In this document: in pieces, positions 8,455 through 18,708 of the stretch
Numbering within the stretch: the first letter of the stretch is position 1
Layout: each line of letters starts with the position of its first letter
Assembly: GCA_033782935.1 (NCBI GenBank)
Contig: JAWQEG010000166.1
Span: 4,091,001 to 4,155,000 of the forward strand
Direction: 5' to 3'
From: Petrolisthes cinctipes
Taxonomy: Eukaryota > Arthropoda > Malacostraca > Decapoda > Porcellanidae
DNA: 64,000 nt
Position numbers and translations under genes: made by a program
The notes under the pieces: model-generated
The model's input: the letters and a program-made list of their open reading frames with translations, nothing else
Told to the model about the DNA's origin: nothing
Database searches by the model: none

Positions 8455-11400
8455 CGGAAACAGAATGAGCAAAAAAAACATACATTAGTTACTACGTCCT
8501 TACTTGAACACACAATATTCTTCAGTTATTTAGTTTCAATCACTGGACTAATCGATTCACCACTCACAATATTCACAATACAATATATATATAAGTATCG
8601 ACTGGTGAAACGAAATTGAGAGGAAGAAATAACACTACCATTGCTACATATAATGTAAGAACATTGAACCAAACGGGGAAGCTGAAGGAACTCATACATG
8701 AAATGAACAGATACAACTGGCATCTCCTCGGACTCTGTGAGGCCAGATGGAAGAACGCCGGAGAGATTCAGACGGAAGGACATGCTTTCTACTATAACGG
8801 AGACGAGAACCGACATATACACGGAGTGGGATTTCTAGTCAACAAATCTATTAAGAACACCGTAATGGGATACCAACCAGTGTCAAGCAGGCTTATTACC
8901 ATCCGGCTGCGAGCAAAGCCCTTCAATATAACAGTGATACAGGCATACGCCCCAACAAAGGACTATGATGATGAATACGTCAAAGACTTTTACAGTCAAA
9001 TGCAAGATATCATCAACAAGACTGACAATAAAGACATCCTGATCATCCAGGGTCACTGGAATGCCAAGGTGGGCAGAGATGCTCTGGAGGACTGGGATGA
9101 ATTCATCGGCCCCTCCTGCAACGACACAACTAACGAGAGGGGACTACGCTTGCTGGAATTTGCTAGTTATAACAACATGATGCTGGCCAACACACTCGCA
9201 GAGCACAAGGCATCTCACAGATGGACATGGCAAGCCCCTAATGGTCAACACAACCAGATCGACTATATCCTGGTACAAAGAAGGCACAGGACTGGCATTA
9301 ACAGGCCCAATACTAGGACATTCCCAGGAGCAGATGTAGGGAGTGACCACGATCTTGTCATGCTGAACTTTAGAGTACGCTTGAGGAAAGTCAACAAGCC
9401 CAAAAACACTCGGCTGAGATTCAACCTGGAGAAACTGAAAGATCCTAGAATCTCTGAAGTATTCCAGGCGACAGTTGGCGTGAAGTTTGCACCGCTACTC
9501 CAACTTGATGAAGACCTTGAGGCCATCACAAACAACTTTAATTTAGTGATGACAGAAACAGCTAATGAGGTCTTGGGAAAAAGCCAACGTAAATCAAAAC
9601 CATGGGTCACAGATTTTATACTGGAACTATGTGACAAAAGACGGAATCAGAAGAAAAAGAAGAACACCCCTGAAGGAAGGGCAGAGTATAGGAAGACCAA
9701 CAAGGATATTAGAAGAGAAATGAAATATGCAAAACAGAGGTGGATAACGAAACAATGTACAGATATTGAAGAGAACCTTGCATTAAACAACACAAAGAAG
9801 GCATTTCAGCTAGTGAAAGATCTAACTAAAGAAAAACAAGCAAAAGTGAATAGTATCAAGGATAAACGTGGAAACAGCTTAACAGAAGAAAAGGAAATCT
9901 TAGAAAGATGGACGGAATACTGCTCAGAACTGTATACCCATCAGAGCAGAGGAGATCCAAGCGTACTAAACGTCGAAGAACCCACCAATGAGGACGACTA
10001 CCCAATACTAAGAGACGAAGTAGTAGCCGCAGTAGACTCACCGAGGAGCGGTAAGTCAGCAGGAGTTGACAACATCCCATCAGAACTACTGAAACATGGA
10101 GGAGAATCCACGATAGACATGCTTACCATCATCTGCAACAAGATCTGGCAGACAGGAGAGTGGCCAAAACCATGGACGCAATCGCTGATCATTGTAATTC
10201 CCAAGAAAGGCAATCTCCAACTTTGCCAGAATTATCGCACCATCAGCTTGATCAGCCATGCCAGCAAAGTAATGCTCAGGATCATCCTAGACAGATTGAA
10301 ACCTCAAGCCGAGAGCATCATAGCTAAAGAACAGGCCGGCTTCCGAAAAGGCAGAAGTACTATTGAACAAATCTTTAACCTCCGTTTACTCTGTGAAAAA
10401 CACCTCCAACACCAGAGAGAGCTCTACCACGTCTTCATAGATTTCAAAAAGGCGTTTGACAGAGTCTGGCATGACGCATTGTGGGCCACTATGAAAAAAT
10501 TTAACATGGGAAAGAAACTAACTCACACCATTCAACAACTGTATGCAAACGCGTCCAGTGCAGTGTTTGCCCAGGGTTCTATCGGGGAGTGGTTTCACAC
10601 TTCTGTAGGTGTCCGACAGGGGTGCCTCCTTTCCCCAACTCTCTTTAACATCTTCCTGGAGAGAATCATGAGCAACGCCCTAGAAGACCATGTGGGCACA
10701 GTCAACATTGGATGGAGAACCATCACAAATCTCAGATTTGCTGATGACATTGATGGAATAGCCGGAGAAGAAAATGAACTGTCAAGATTGGTTAATCAAC
10801 TGGACAGAGCTTCCACCAAGTTTGGAATGGAAATTAGTGCAGAAAAGACAAAGCTTATGACAAATGAACACGGCTCTATTACAACAAATATATCAGTCCA
10901 TGGTCAAAATCTCCAGATGGTACAACAATTTAAATATCTAGGGGCGATCATCAGTGACCAAGGATCAAAACCAGAAGTATTGGCAAGAGCAGCTCAGACC
11001 ATGACCGCACTCTCAAAATTGAAGCCCATATGGAAGGACAAAAACATCTCTGTGAAGTGCAAGGTCAGACTCCTGCGTGCACTAGTACTTTCTATATTCC
11101 TCTACGCGTGCGAGACTTGGACGCTCACTGCGGAGCTTCAACGAAGGATACAGACACTGGAAATGAGGTGCTATCGTACCATCCTTGGCATCTCATACCT
11201 GAGCCATACCTCCAATGACCAAGTATGCACCACCATTCAGCAACACATTGGACCTTATGACGACCTTTTGACAATAGTGAAAGAAAGGAAGCTGAGATGG
11301 TATGGACACATGACACGTTCGGATGGTCTTGCAAAAACAGTTCTCCAGGGGACCGTGGAGGGAAGGAGGAGGGGAGGACAGAGGAAGAAGTGGAGCGACA

Positions 11401-11607
11401 ACATCAAGGAGTGGACAAAGAAAACATTCGTGGAGACCCAGGCCTTGGCGCACGACCGCGACAGGTGGAGGGATTTGGTCCACAACTCATCTCGTAGGCA
11501 ACCCGACGACTCAACCCAGAGTTAAGGGCACAAGAAGAAGAAGATATATATAACGAGAGCTAGTTTGAGCTCTTACCTGTTATCACCACAACCGGAAACA
11601 GAATGAG
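8455..11607 (+). mobile_element. RTE-type LINE with candidate flanking repeat
   Basis: A 15-bp sequence (CGGAAACAGAATGAG) occurs at 8455-8469 and 11593-11607, with a second shared stretch (GAGCT-TTACC) just before each copy. It may be an imperfect long target duplication. Between them lie a single long LINE ORF and a very short 3' end with small GAA/TA repeats, typical of RTE elements. The exact element borders are uncertain. Confidence 0.6.
8616..11525 (+). CDS. RTE-type LINE polyprotein (endonuclease + reverse transcriptase)
   Basis: One uninterrupted frame of about 969 codons encodes an apurinic-type endonuclease followed by a reverse transcriptase. Endonuclease landmarks include ATYNVRTLNQTGK, GLCEARWK, QAYAPTKD and GSDHDLVM. 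RT landmarks include HVFIDFKKAFDRVWH, VRQGCLLSPTLFN and the catalytic FADD in LRFADDIDGIAGEE; the tail has LRWYGHMTRSD and RRRGGQRKKW. The enzyme would nick the target and prime reverse transcription of its own RNA. There is no ATG at the start: a stop lies just upstream at about 8594 and the first in-frame ATG (8701) is inside the endonuclease, so the true start is lost. The usual GDWNAKVG motif reads GHWNAKVG (codon CAC at 9054-9056), replacing a metal-site Asp. The long open frame suggests a young copy, but endonuclease activity is doubtful. Confidence 0.88.
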   Translation: MRGRNNTTIATYNVRTLNQTGKLKELIHEMNRYNWHLLGLCEARWKNAGEIQTEGHAFYYNGDENRHIHGVGFLVNKSIKNTVMGYQPVSSRLITIRLRAKPFNITVIQAYAPTKDYDDEYVKDFYSQMQDIINKTDNKDILIIQGHWNAKVGRDALEDWDEFIGPSCNDTTNERGLRLLEFASYNNMMLANTLAEHKASHRWTWQAPNGQHNQIDYILVQRRHRTGINRPNTRTFPGADVGSDHDLVMLNFRVRLRKVNKPKNTRLRFNLEKLKDPRISEVFQATVGVKFAPLLQLDEDLEAITNNFNLVMTETANEVLGKSQRKSKPWVTDFILELCDKRRNQKKKKNTPEGRAEYRKTNKDIRREMKYAKQRWITKQCTDIEENLALNNTKKAFQLVKDLTKEKQAKVNSIKDKRGNSLTEEKEILERWTEYCSELYTHQSRGDPSVLNVEEPTNEDDYPILRDEVVAAVDSPRSGKSAGVDNIPSELLKHGGESTIDMLTIICNKIWQTGEWPKPWTQSLIIVIPKKGNLQLCQNYRTISLISHASKVMLRIILDRLKPQAESIIAKEQAGFRKGRSTIEQIFNLRLLCEKHLQHQRELYHVFIDFKKAFDRVWHDALWATMKKFNMGKKLTHTIQQLYANASSAVFAQGSIGEWFHTSVGVRQGCLLSPTLFNIFLERIMSNALEDHVGTVNIGWRTITNLRFADDIDGIAGEENELSRLVNQLDRASTKFGMEISAEKTKLMTNEHGSITTNISVHGQNLQMVQQFKYLGAIISDQGSKPEVLARAAQTMTALSKLKPIWKDKNISVKCKVRLLRALVLSIFLYACETWTLTAELQRRIQTLEMRCYRTILGISYLSHTSNDQVCTTIQQHIGPYDDLLTIVKERKLRWYGHMTRSDGLAKTVLQGTVEGRRRGGQRKKWSDNIKEWTKKTFVETQALAHDRDRWRDLVHNSSRRQPDDSTQS

Positions 11608-12235
11608 AAGGTAATACTGAATGGCAGTGTTGCCAGGTCTGCTTGACGAAATTTCCCCAACTTCAACATCAGAATATCCCTTTTTACCTCAAATTCCCTG
11701 TTTACTCTTAAAGATAGTCGTATATTTACTATCCTATACTTGATAATTATTTCGTCTGGTAGAAATTTCCTCATTCACTCTTAAACAGTCTTTATATAAT
11801 TTTCCCATTGTTACCTCTAACTTTCCATGTTTGGGGACTATTCCCACAGAGCTATAAACATAGAGCTCGCCACCCCCCCCCCTGGCGTGTCGCCACCGGA
11901 AGTGGGTTGGTGGCCATGATGCCTGCCCATCCCCTCAACCCGCCAGCCTGTTAGCTTATGCCAGGGTAAGATATTATTTCATTTATTCGGTCTTTTATTG
12001 ATGATATGGTATATTAACTACATTATAGTGACTCACAATATATGAATAAGTATTTCTTTAACCGATATATTAGTGAATGGCTGATTAAATATAAATACAT
12101 TTCGGTTAATAGGTGAAATTAGTTAGATAAACAAAACTATCGTTGGCTCTCATCCACAGTCACCTTCTTATAATATATATATACAACATACTTAATCTCT
12201 ATTATGATCAGTATTTTATGTTCACATTGTTCAGT
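11608..12235. other. no gene recognised
   Basis: Single-copy-looking sequence between the RTE LINE and the next minisatellite. It includes a C-run at about 11873-11882. No coding or RNA signature is visible. Confidence 0.5.
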
Positions 12236-12372
12236 ATGAATGTATGTATGTCACACTAGAGTAATATGTGTGTATACATGCATGTCACACTAGAATATGT
12301 GTATGTCACACTAACGTTAGAGTAATATGTATGTATGTATATATGTTACACTAGAATAATATGTATGTATGT
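12236..12372. repeat. TGTCACACTAGAGTAATATG minisatellite, block 1
   Basis: Units of about 26-34 bp built from TGTCACACTAGAGTAATATG plus a variable (TATG)n stretch. The same repeat resumes at 15893 and 16163, so one array was split by a LINE and a MITE. Confidence 0.85.
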
Positions 12373-12660
12373 ATTACCAGGTATTACCAGGGTTAGGTAG
12401 CCCCACCCAGGGAGGTACTACCGCTGAGGCAACGGGAGATTCAAGGTAGTACCTGATTCCATTTTTTCCCCCAGGCCTCAGTTGCTGGTTACACATCTTC
12501 TGCCTCACACATCTATGGGGAGCCAGGTAATCCCTTACACTACACACACATCCATACAAACTACATTCACTTACACTGCTATCCTTGACATTAACATACC
12601 AACTTCTCAACTCAACATGAAAAACAATACAAGCGCAAACACATTTTAAAACTTTATACC

Positions 12661-13425
12661 ATGGCTGATGCAACTCTTAGAGCAAGCGCGGTGGTTTCTC
12701 GGATGACCATCACCGGCAGGGCGGGGTCTTTGACACAGGGCCCTCCCGGTCGTCATCACGCGACTGTGTCAGCACCAGCCATGATGCATAAAACGACTGC
12801 TCGTCAGCACAATGAATTAATTATGTTTGCAAATGTTCGGGGGCTTCACTCCAACATTAACTCGGTACACTTACTTCTTCAAACCGAAACCCCTAACATT
12901 CTTTTCCTCACTGAATGCCAGGTTACTCCCTCTTCTGACCTGACTAACTACAACTTTCCAGGCTATATTTTAATGTCAAATTTTAGATCAAAGGGAGGCG
13001 TTTGCTGTTTTGCTAGATCAACAATATCCTTGGAGAATATTTTCAATCTCGCATCACCAGATTTTTATTACTCAATTTACAAGCTAAATTCTTCAGGCTC
13101 AGTTAAATATTATTGTTGTATTTACCGATCACCAAATGCCTCCCCAGATAATAGCCTCTTTGATTCCCTGACCTCCATTCTTTCTGATTCAAACATTAAT
13201 GCTGCATCTGATATATCCTTATTGGGTGATTTTAATGTCCACAATGTTGAGTGGCTCACTCATTCGGCCAGAACTGACGAGCCTGGGCTTGAATGCGAGT
13301 TATTCGCAGACTCATTCAATCTCACCCAACTAATCAAGCACCCCACTCGCATACCTGATAATCCAGAACATAGTCCTCCTCTCGCTCGCCTGCCTCTGCC
13401 TGCATCTGATCCGTATCTGAGTTGA
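12661..13425 (+). pseudogene. LINE endonuclease domain, 3' truncated
   Basis: The frame begins at an ATG (ACCATGG context). It encodes an exonuclease-endonuclease-phosphatase fold N-terminal half: FANVRGLHSNINSV, ILFLTECQVTP, GGVCCFAR, YCCIYRSPNASP, SLLGDFNVHNVEWL (with the catalytic GDFN) and KHPTRIPDN. The expected SDH motif that closes the domain is missing because the sequence diverges after about 13375. The region to 14390 is unrelated or deleted. The endonuclease is therefore incomplete. Confidence 0.8.
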
Positions 13426-14390
13426 AAAATGTTTGTGTTTTCACTGCTCACTCGCCCAGGCGTGAATCGTGAACTTCGATACAAGAGAATCGTCTGAAGC
13501 ATTTACTAGTCTCGTCGCCTCGATGCCCGACCGGCTGCAGGTCTTTGTGAAGGAGAGAGTCTGGGCGCGATTCTGATTACATTGCATTCAATAGTAAACA
13601 AATAATTAATACTCATGTAAGCTTAAGGGTAACAACCGTAAAGTTATGTATGTTCTTATCACAGTATTTGCCTCGCAATTCTGCAAGGCAATAACGAGGA
13701 ATAACGTAAGCCGTAAAACGATAAATACCAGTAATTACCAAGATAGATGTGCTACATGTTATTAATTTTAGTACTGAATTCTCTAAAGGAATGTGCCACC
13801 TGCCATACATTGGGTTCCTGCATAAAGAGGGCTTGGCCCAGTATTCAGTTTCCGTCCTTGCAATGTGAATACATAACAGCCAATATATAGGATTTACTTA
13901 TCCCGGTTTTATTTGAGGTAATAATTAAAGGGGCCAGATGATGGATAGTTCATTATGGATAGTTGGATTATCTAATATTCTCAATTCTTATATAATTGTT
14001 CCTCAAGTGTCAGCAAAGTCAGAAAGGTAGAGGTTGTTGCTCGCAAATGTCAGAGTGCTGAGTTTTACCCCGGAGCAAGGAAAAGGGCTCTCCTACTTAA
14101 TATGTCAATATTATCAGAACATCCATAAACTAGCCACAGGTGCATCTTAATAGTTAATCAAAACCTGATTTATCGAGCATTACAATGTAATATTCTGTAC
14201 TATGAAATATAGCAAATTAATACATCAGGAATCATTTGGTGCCTATTGTTGCATCCACATAAAAACAAAATTGCTCACATACAGATTATTTCATTGTCAT
14301 TCGTTTCACTCAGCATACAAGCCTGCCAACCATCATTACCATCTCCTCACTAGTGAGTGTTTCAGATGTGTGTCTCGGACCGAAGTTTGT
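13426..14390. other. unrecognised segment within the LINE
   Basis: This stretch sits where the end of the endonuclease and the N-terminal part of the RT should be. I see no LINE protein in any frame and no clear terminal repeats. It could be an insertion accompanied by a deletion, or heavily decayed sequence. Confidence 0.4.
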
Positions 14391-15820
14391 GGTTCATGCC
14401 TGGGAGAGGGAGCGCTGACAACACTGCAGTGGCCTTCGCGGCAGTGGAGCCGGCTGTACAACCAATTCCCAAAAAAGGAGCTACCGCAAATCCATCAAAT
14501 TACAGACCAATTGCCATCACGTCTACTCTCGGTAAAATATTTGAAATAGTTCTTAACAATCACTTTGTAAAGCACCTTGAGAAAAATCATCTGCTAAATG
14601 ATAAGCAATATGGCTTTAGACAGAGACGATCTACTGTGGACCTGCTCTGTTATTTCACAGATAACATATTCCAATCAACTGATAAACATGGAGAGACTCA
14701 CACAATTTGCCTTGATATATCTAAAGCCTTTGACAGAGTATGGCACAGATCATTACTGTCTAAGCTTCCACATTATGGCCTTCAATCTTTTGTTCCCCTA
14801 ATTAATTCATATCTTAGCAACAGAAAATTACGTGTGATGGTAGATGGTCTGTATTCCGACTTTCATCCCATTAATGCTGGTGTTCCTCAAGGAGCGGTCT
14901 TGGCTCCAACTTTGTTCCTCATTCATATTAATGATCTTTTGTCAGTTACTCAGAATTCAATTCACTCCTATGCTGATGATTCAACTATTCACAGTTCCTT
15001 CTCATTTAATGATAGTTTTACTCAACACAATATTTTAGAATACAAACTTGCCACTTCAATTTCATTAAATGAAGCCTTAACGAAGATCTTTGAATGGGGA
15101 CAAAACAACCTAGTTTCTTTCAATGCAAATAAAACTAAATACATCCCGTTCTCAAATAGATCAGATAATCAAGATTCTCACATTATTTTCAATAATACAA
15201 ATATCCCCAAGTCCCACAGCATTGATCTCCTTGGTGTAACTTTAAATGAAAACCTCAGCTGGACTCCCTATGTAAAATCCATTGCCAAAACTGCATCTAG
15301 GAAGATGGGACTTTTATACAGAGCTTGTAATTATTTGACTGACGAGCAGTTAGCAGTAATATATAAGAGTCATGTGCGTTCCCAGATGGAATATTGTTCA
15401 CCTCTGTGGGCTGTTTGTGGATCGGTGGTGTTAAGACAATTAGGTAAAATTCAAAACAGAGCTATCAGACTGATCAATAATCCTATGATCACTAATGAAT
15501 TCTCTCCCTTATCAGTACGTAGGAATGTTGCTTCCCTTGCACTGTTTTATAGATACTTTTATAAGAAATGTTCGGATGAACTTGCCCTGATTATACCACC
15601 CCTTCGCGTCCTCCCGCGGAGGACTAGGGCAGCTGAGAATGCGCATGAGTTCACACTGACTCCTCCACGTTGCAGGACAACTGCTTACAAAAATTCATTT
15701 ACTCCCCGTACTACTTCCCTGTGGAATTCTCTACCAAGGGAATGTTTTCCAGCAAGTTATAACCCCCAGCAATTTAAATCCAGTTGTTTTAAATATTTTA
15801 TGAGTGGAGGATGCCAATAG
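14357..15820 (+). pseudogene. LINE reverse transcriptase, N-terminally incomplete
   Basis: Recognisable homology starts near 14456 (IPKKGATANPSNYRPIAIT). It continues through LLNDKQYGFRQRRSTVDLL, ICLDISKAFDRVWHRSLL, NAGVPQGAVLAPTLFLIHIN, the catalytic YADD in SYADDSTIHSS, then the thumb region (LGVTLNENLSWTPYVKSIA) and tail (SFTPRTTSLWNSLPRECFP). The frame runs to a stop at 15820 without interruption. The first 100 bp of the open frame have no LINE homology I recognise. The RT would copy element RNA; here it is separated from its endonuclease by the rearranged middle, so the copy is dead. Confidence 0.85.
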
Positions 15821-15892
15821 GCAAATGGAACCATTTATTTATTTGTTTTTTCCTTTCCTCCACTCACTATATGTAAAAAAAAAAATAAAAAG

Positions 15893-16336
15893 ATGTCACA
15901 CTAGAGTAATATGTATGTATGTATGTACAGCCGTGGTCAAAAATAATCATCCATATAGGAGTAACTCACGTAAGATTTTGACAGCTTCCCTCTGTTCCTT
16001 AGCTGATAAACATTCCAATAAATAGGTATACTGCCATCGTTTAATTTAATACAAACAGCTACACACTGCTTAAAACAATAAAATAATATGTGAACATGAA
16101 AACATTACACAGTAAATTGTTAAAGTTACCCATATGTGGATGATTATTATTGACCACGACTGTATGTATGTATGTCACACTAGAGTAATATGTATGTATG
16201 TATGTCACACTAGAGTAATATGTATGTATGTCACACTAGACTAGAGTAATATGTATGTATGTATGAATGTCACACTAGAGTAATATGTATGTATGTATGA
16301 ATGTCACACTAGAGTAATATGTATGTATGTATGTAA
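15893..16336. repeat. TGTCACACTAGAGTAATATG minisatellite, blocks 2 and 3
   Basis: Block 2 (15893-15927) and block 3 (16163-16336) are the continuation of the array at 12236-12372. A TA-flanked MITE (15928-16162) separates them. Confidence 0.85.
15928..16162. mobile_element. mariner-type MITE family 1, copy a (235 bp)
   Basis: The ends are CAGCCGTGGTC...GACCACGACTG with inverted repeats of about 30 bp that continue through ATAATCATCCA. It is flanked by TA on both sides, the Tc1/mariner target duplication. It is too short to code for transposase. A second copy is at 33856-34094. Confidence 0.85.
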
Positions 16337-17039
16337 GGTAAGTGGAGGGAGAGGGAGACAGATTACAGTTATATATATTTGTTTTGTTTAATAAACCAGT
16401 TTAAGTTTAATTTCTTTGCATAATTTTCCGTATGGACATTATCTCAGCCTTGTTAATTGATTTAACAAAACCTTTATAATTAGATAACAAGATACAATGC
16501 TTTACAAATCAGGGAAATGTCAATAACTGTGGAAAGAAACATACTATACAAGTACAATACGTACGGGAGTTCAATGGGCAACTATCTATACAATAGAGCG
16601 CTCGCCTGTGGTGACACTCCTCCCCTATCTAATAACACAGGGTTAAGCGCTTTATGTTTTTAGCTCTGTGACTATTCCCCATACTTAGCATTACTGCTGT
16701 TCACCTCTACTGTTTGTTTATATGCGGGTGGCGACTCGTGACCTTTTCAACAGCACCTCCGAAGCTACGCGACTTTTTCAACGACACTTCCGTATTCTGA
16801 GTTTGCATCACGTTCTCTGAAGCATATTCTCAATGTTCGTATAACAACATGCAATGCTATGGTATATGGGGAATTGGGGAAATACCCTGTCAATACACAT
16901 ATAAAAAGTAGAATGGTTAATAATATTACTGTGCAAAAATAATCACTGGCAAACAAGAAAAAATATGTTATATTATAATGTATCACTGTCTTCATAAAAA
17001 ACATCTACAAAAAAATAGTTTCAAGTCACCATGGTTGAA
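16337..17039. other. no gene recognised
   Basis: AT-rich sequence without coding or repeat signature that I can name. Confidence 0.45.
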
Positions 17040-17214
17040 CTGTGTAAGGTCATTCATAACTAAACAATTCCGGTATGTCGGGGGGATAATTATGATTGTG
17101 AACCAAAATATATTCACACCCCTCTGTGGTCTAAACATGCATTTGAAAGAAAAGTAAAAGATCAATGGATTTCTGAGTGGATGTCATCTCTAGAAACTAA
17201 ATCATCGTGTTGTA

Positions 17215-17434
17215 CAGCCACAATCAAATAACCACCGACACTTTTCTTCCATCACAGTAAATGAATCACTCTCATATCAAAATATCATCATACAACAACA
17301 CCTTATGTCAACTCAACTCCCTCAATTATTATCATTATTATGAGGTGCTGCAAAATCATACATGTGTTGTTCTTTATTACCAAGATATTTACTACCATGG
17401 AAGGAAAGTGTCGGTGGATATTTGATTGTGGCTG
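17215..17434 (+). mobile_element. mariner-type MITE family 2, copy a (220 bp)
   Basis: Terminal repeats start CAGCCACAATCAAATA and extend through the CACCGACACTTTC region to about 37 bp; TA flanks both ends. It interrupts a LINE frame. A second copy in opposite orientation lies at 17564-17776. Confidence 0.85.
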
Positions 17435-17563
17435 TACATATATTTCATTAAAAGATAGTTTTTCTTTTCAAAATTATTTAACAGAGTTACCCAAACAGTA
17501 CAGGATAAACCTATGCAAATTTAGAACCAACAATTACAGGTTACCTATTGTAACAGACAGGTA

Positions 17564-17776
17564 CAGCCACAATCAAATATGAACCAACACTCTCCTTCCA
17601 TCGTAGTAAATATCTTGGTAATAAAGAACAACACGTGTATGATTTTGCAGCACCTCATAATAATAATTGAGGGGGTTGAGTTGACATAACGTGTTGTTGT
17701 ATGATTATATTTTGATATGATACTGATTTATTTGCACGATGGAAGGAAAGTGTTGATGGTTATTTGATTGTGTCTG
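17564..17776 (-). mobile_element. mariner-type MITE family 2, copy b (213 bp)
   Basis: The ends are CAGCCACAATCAAATAT and ATTTGATTGTGTCTG, flanked by TA. The interior matches copy a in reverse orientation, for example the segment with TGATTTTGCAGCACCTCAT. It interrupts the same LINE frame. Confidence 0.85.
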
Positions 17777-18340
17777 TACAGGAGAACACCTAGGGAGGAT
17801 AGAGTGTGTAATAAATGTAATGGTAATTCTGTAGGAGATGAATATTATGTTATATTTGAATGTCAAAACCAAGATATTACAACGTTGAGACTCCAGTACA
17901 TTCCCAGTTTAGGTTAAGTTAGATTAGGTTAGGTTAGGTTAGTTGTTCCAGATAGAATGTAAATATTTGTAAAGTCAGTAAGTAATATTTGCCGTTAAAA
18001 TATGCAGGAACACATTGTATATATTTATTGTTAACTATAAATATATAAACTATAAATACATAAACTATAAACCATAAATATTGTTAATTATAAAAAGTCT
18101 GACCATAATAATAAATCTAATCTAATCTCTCTCATACTAAATTAATTACCTTTGAAGTGGGGGAAGAGAAAGTAAGTTGGATAAGCAAAAGGGATGGTGG
18201 GGAGGTGAGAGGGGGATGAGTGAGAGTAGGGTGAGTGAGAGAAGGGTGGTGGTGGGAGGATGAGTGAGAGTGGGGTGAGTGAGAGAGGGGTGCCATTCTA
18301 TCCTTCAGCTCATATTACTCTTACCTCTCTGTCTCTCTCT

Positions 18341-18502
18341 CCGTAGGGGGGTTAAGGGTTTTAGCGCCCCTTCGGCCCCAGCCACTGCATTTCAGTTCTT
18401 CAACGGTCCCTTCTTTAATTTTATTCCCTTCCTGCTTGCTGTCACACCTCTCTATCACCTTTCTCTGGCGCTATATGACCACGGTGTTGCGGCACCTAAT
18501 AT

Positions 18503-18508
<6 letters not shown>
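18341..18508 (+). mobile_element. SINE with CCCCGTAGGGG hairpin family, copy 1
   Basis: It starts at CCGTAGGGGGG (5' end slightly truncated) and carries the family core GCGCCCCTTCGGCCCCAGCC, CTTGCTGTCACACCTCTCTA and CGGCACCTAATATCAATC. It runs straight into a (CT)n tract. Related copies are at 21075, 21493 and 22213. It lacks clear tRNA promoter boxes. Confidence 0.75.

Positions 18509-18591
<83 letters not shown>
18509..18591. repeat. (CT)n microsatellite
   Basis: About 80 bp of nearly pure CT abutting the SINE 3' end. Confidence 0.95.
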
Positions 18592-18595
<4 letters not shown>

Positions 18596-18708
18596 ACACA
18601 CACGTATAGTATTATTTTTATCTCAAACCTTCATTTCGATATCGTCCACTCACCCACGTTACTATCTCATTCCACCTCGTATTTCTTGTGTTTGAATCAT
18701 TTACATTT

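Larger units (their letters stand above)
12373..15892 (+). mobile_element. defective LINE inserted into minisatellite
   Basis: The element lies between two blocks of the same minisatellite. It begins with a leader (GGTAGCCCCACCCAGGGAGG region), carries endonuclease and reverse transcriptase parts on the plus strand, and ends in an A-rich tail (about 15874-15892). Roughly 0.9 kb between the endonuclease and RT parts is not recognisable, so the copy is rearranged. It is a Jockey/I/CR1-type LINE; I cannot fix the clade by eye. Confidence 0.8.
17040..18128 (+). pseudogene. LINE C-terminal remnant split by two MITEs
   Basis: Three pieces share one protein frame once the two MITEs and one copy of each TA are removed. 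Piece 1 (to 17214) contains FERKVKDQWISEW. Piece 2 (17435-17563) contains YLTELPKQYRINLCKFR and RLPIVTDR. Piece 3 (from 17777) contains RRTPREDRVCNKCNGN and GDEYYVIFEC. The pattern of LPK.YR..L.KFR, LPI, R.C..C, GDEYH.LF.C is the conserved tail of a LINE polyprotein group common in marine invertebrates. The 3' flank is AT-rich and ends with short AATCTAATCT repeats. The upstream RT is absent. Confidence 0.7.

Noticed and set aside
17912..17941. Interstitial telomere (TTAGG)n
   Set aside because: Only three or four perfect units, inside the 3' flank of a LINE remnant; too short to call a telomeric tract. Similar TTAGG-like bits at 3245-3360 are also degenerate.
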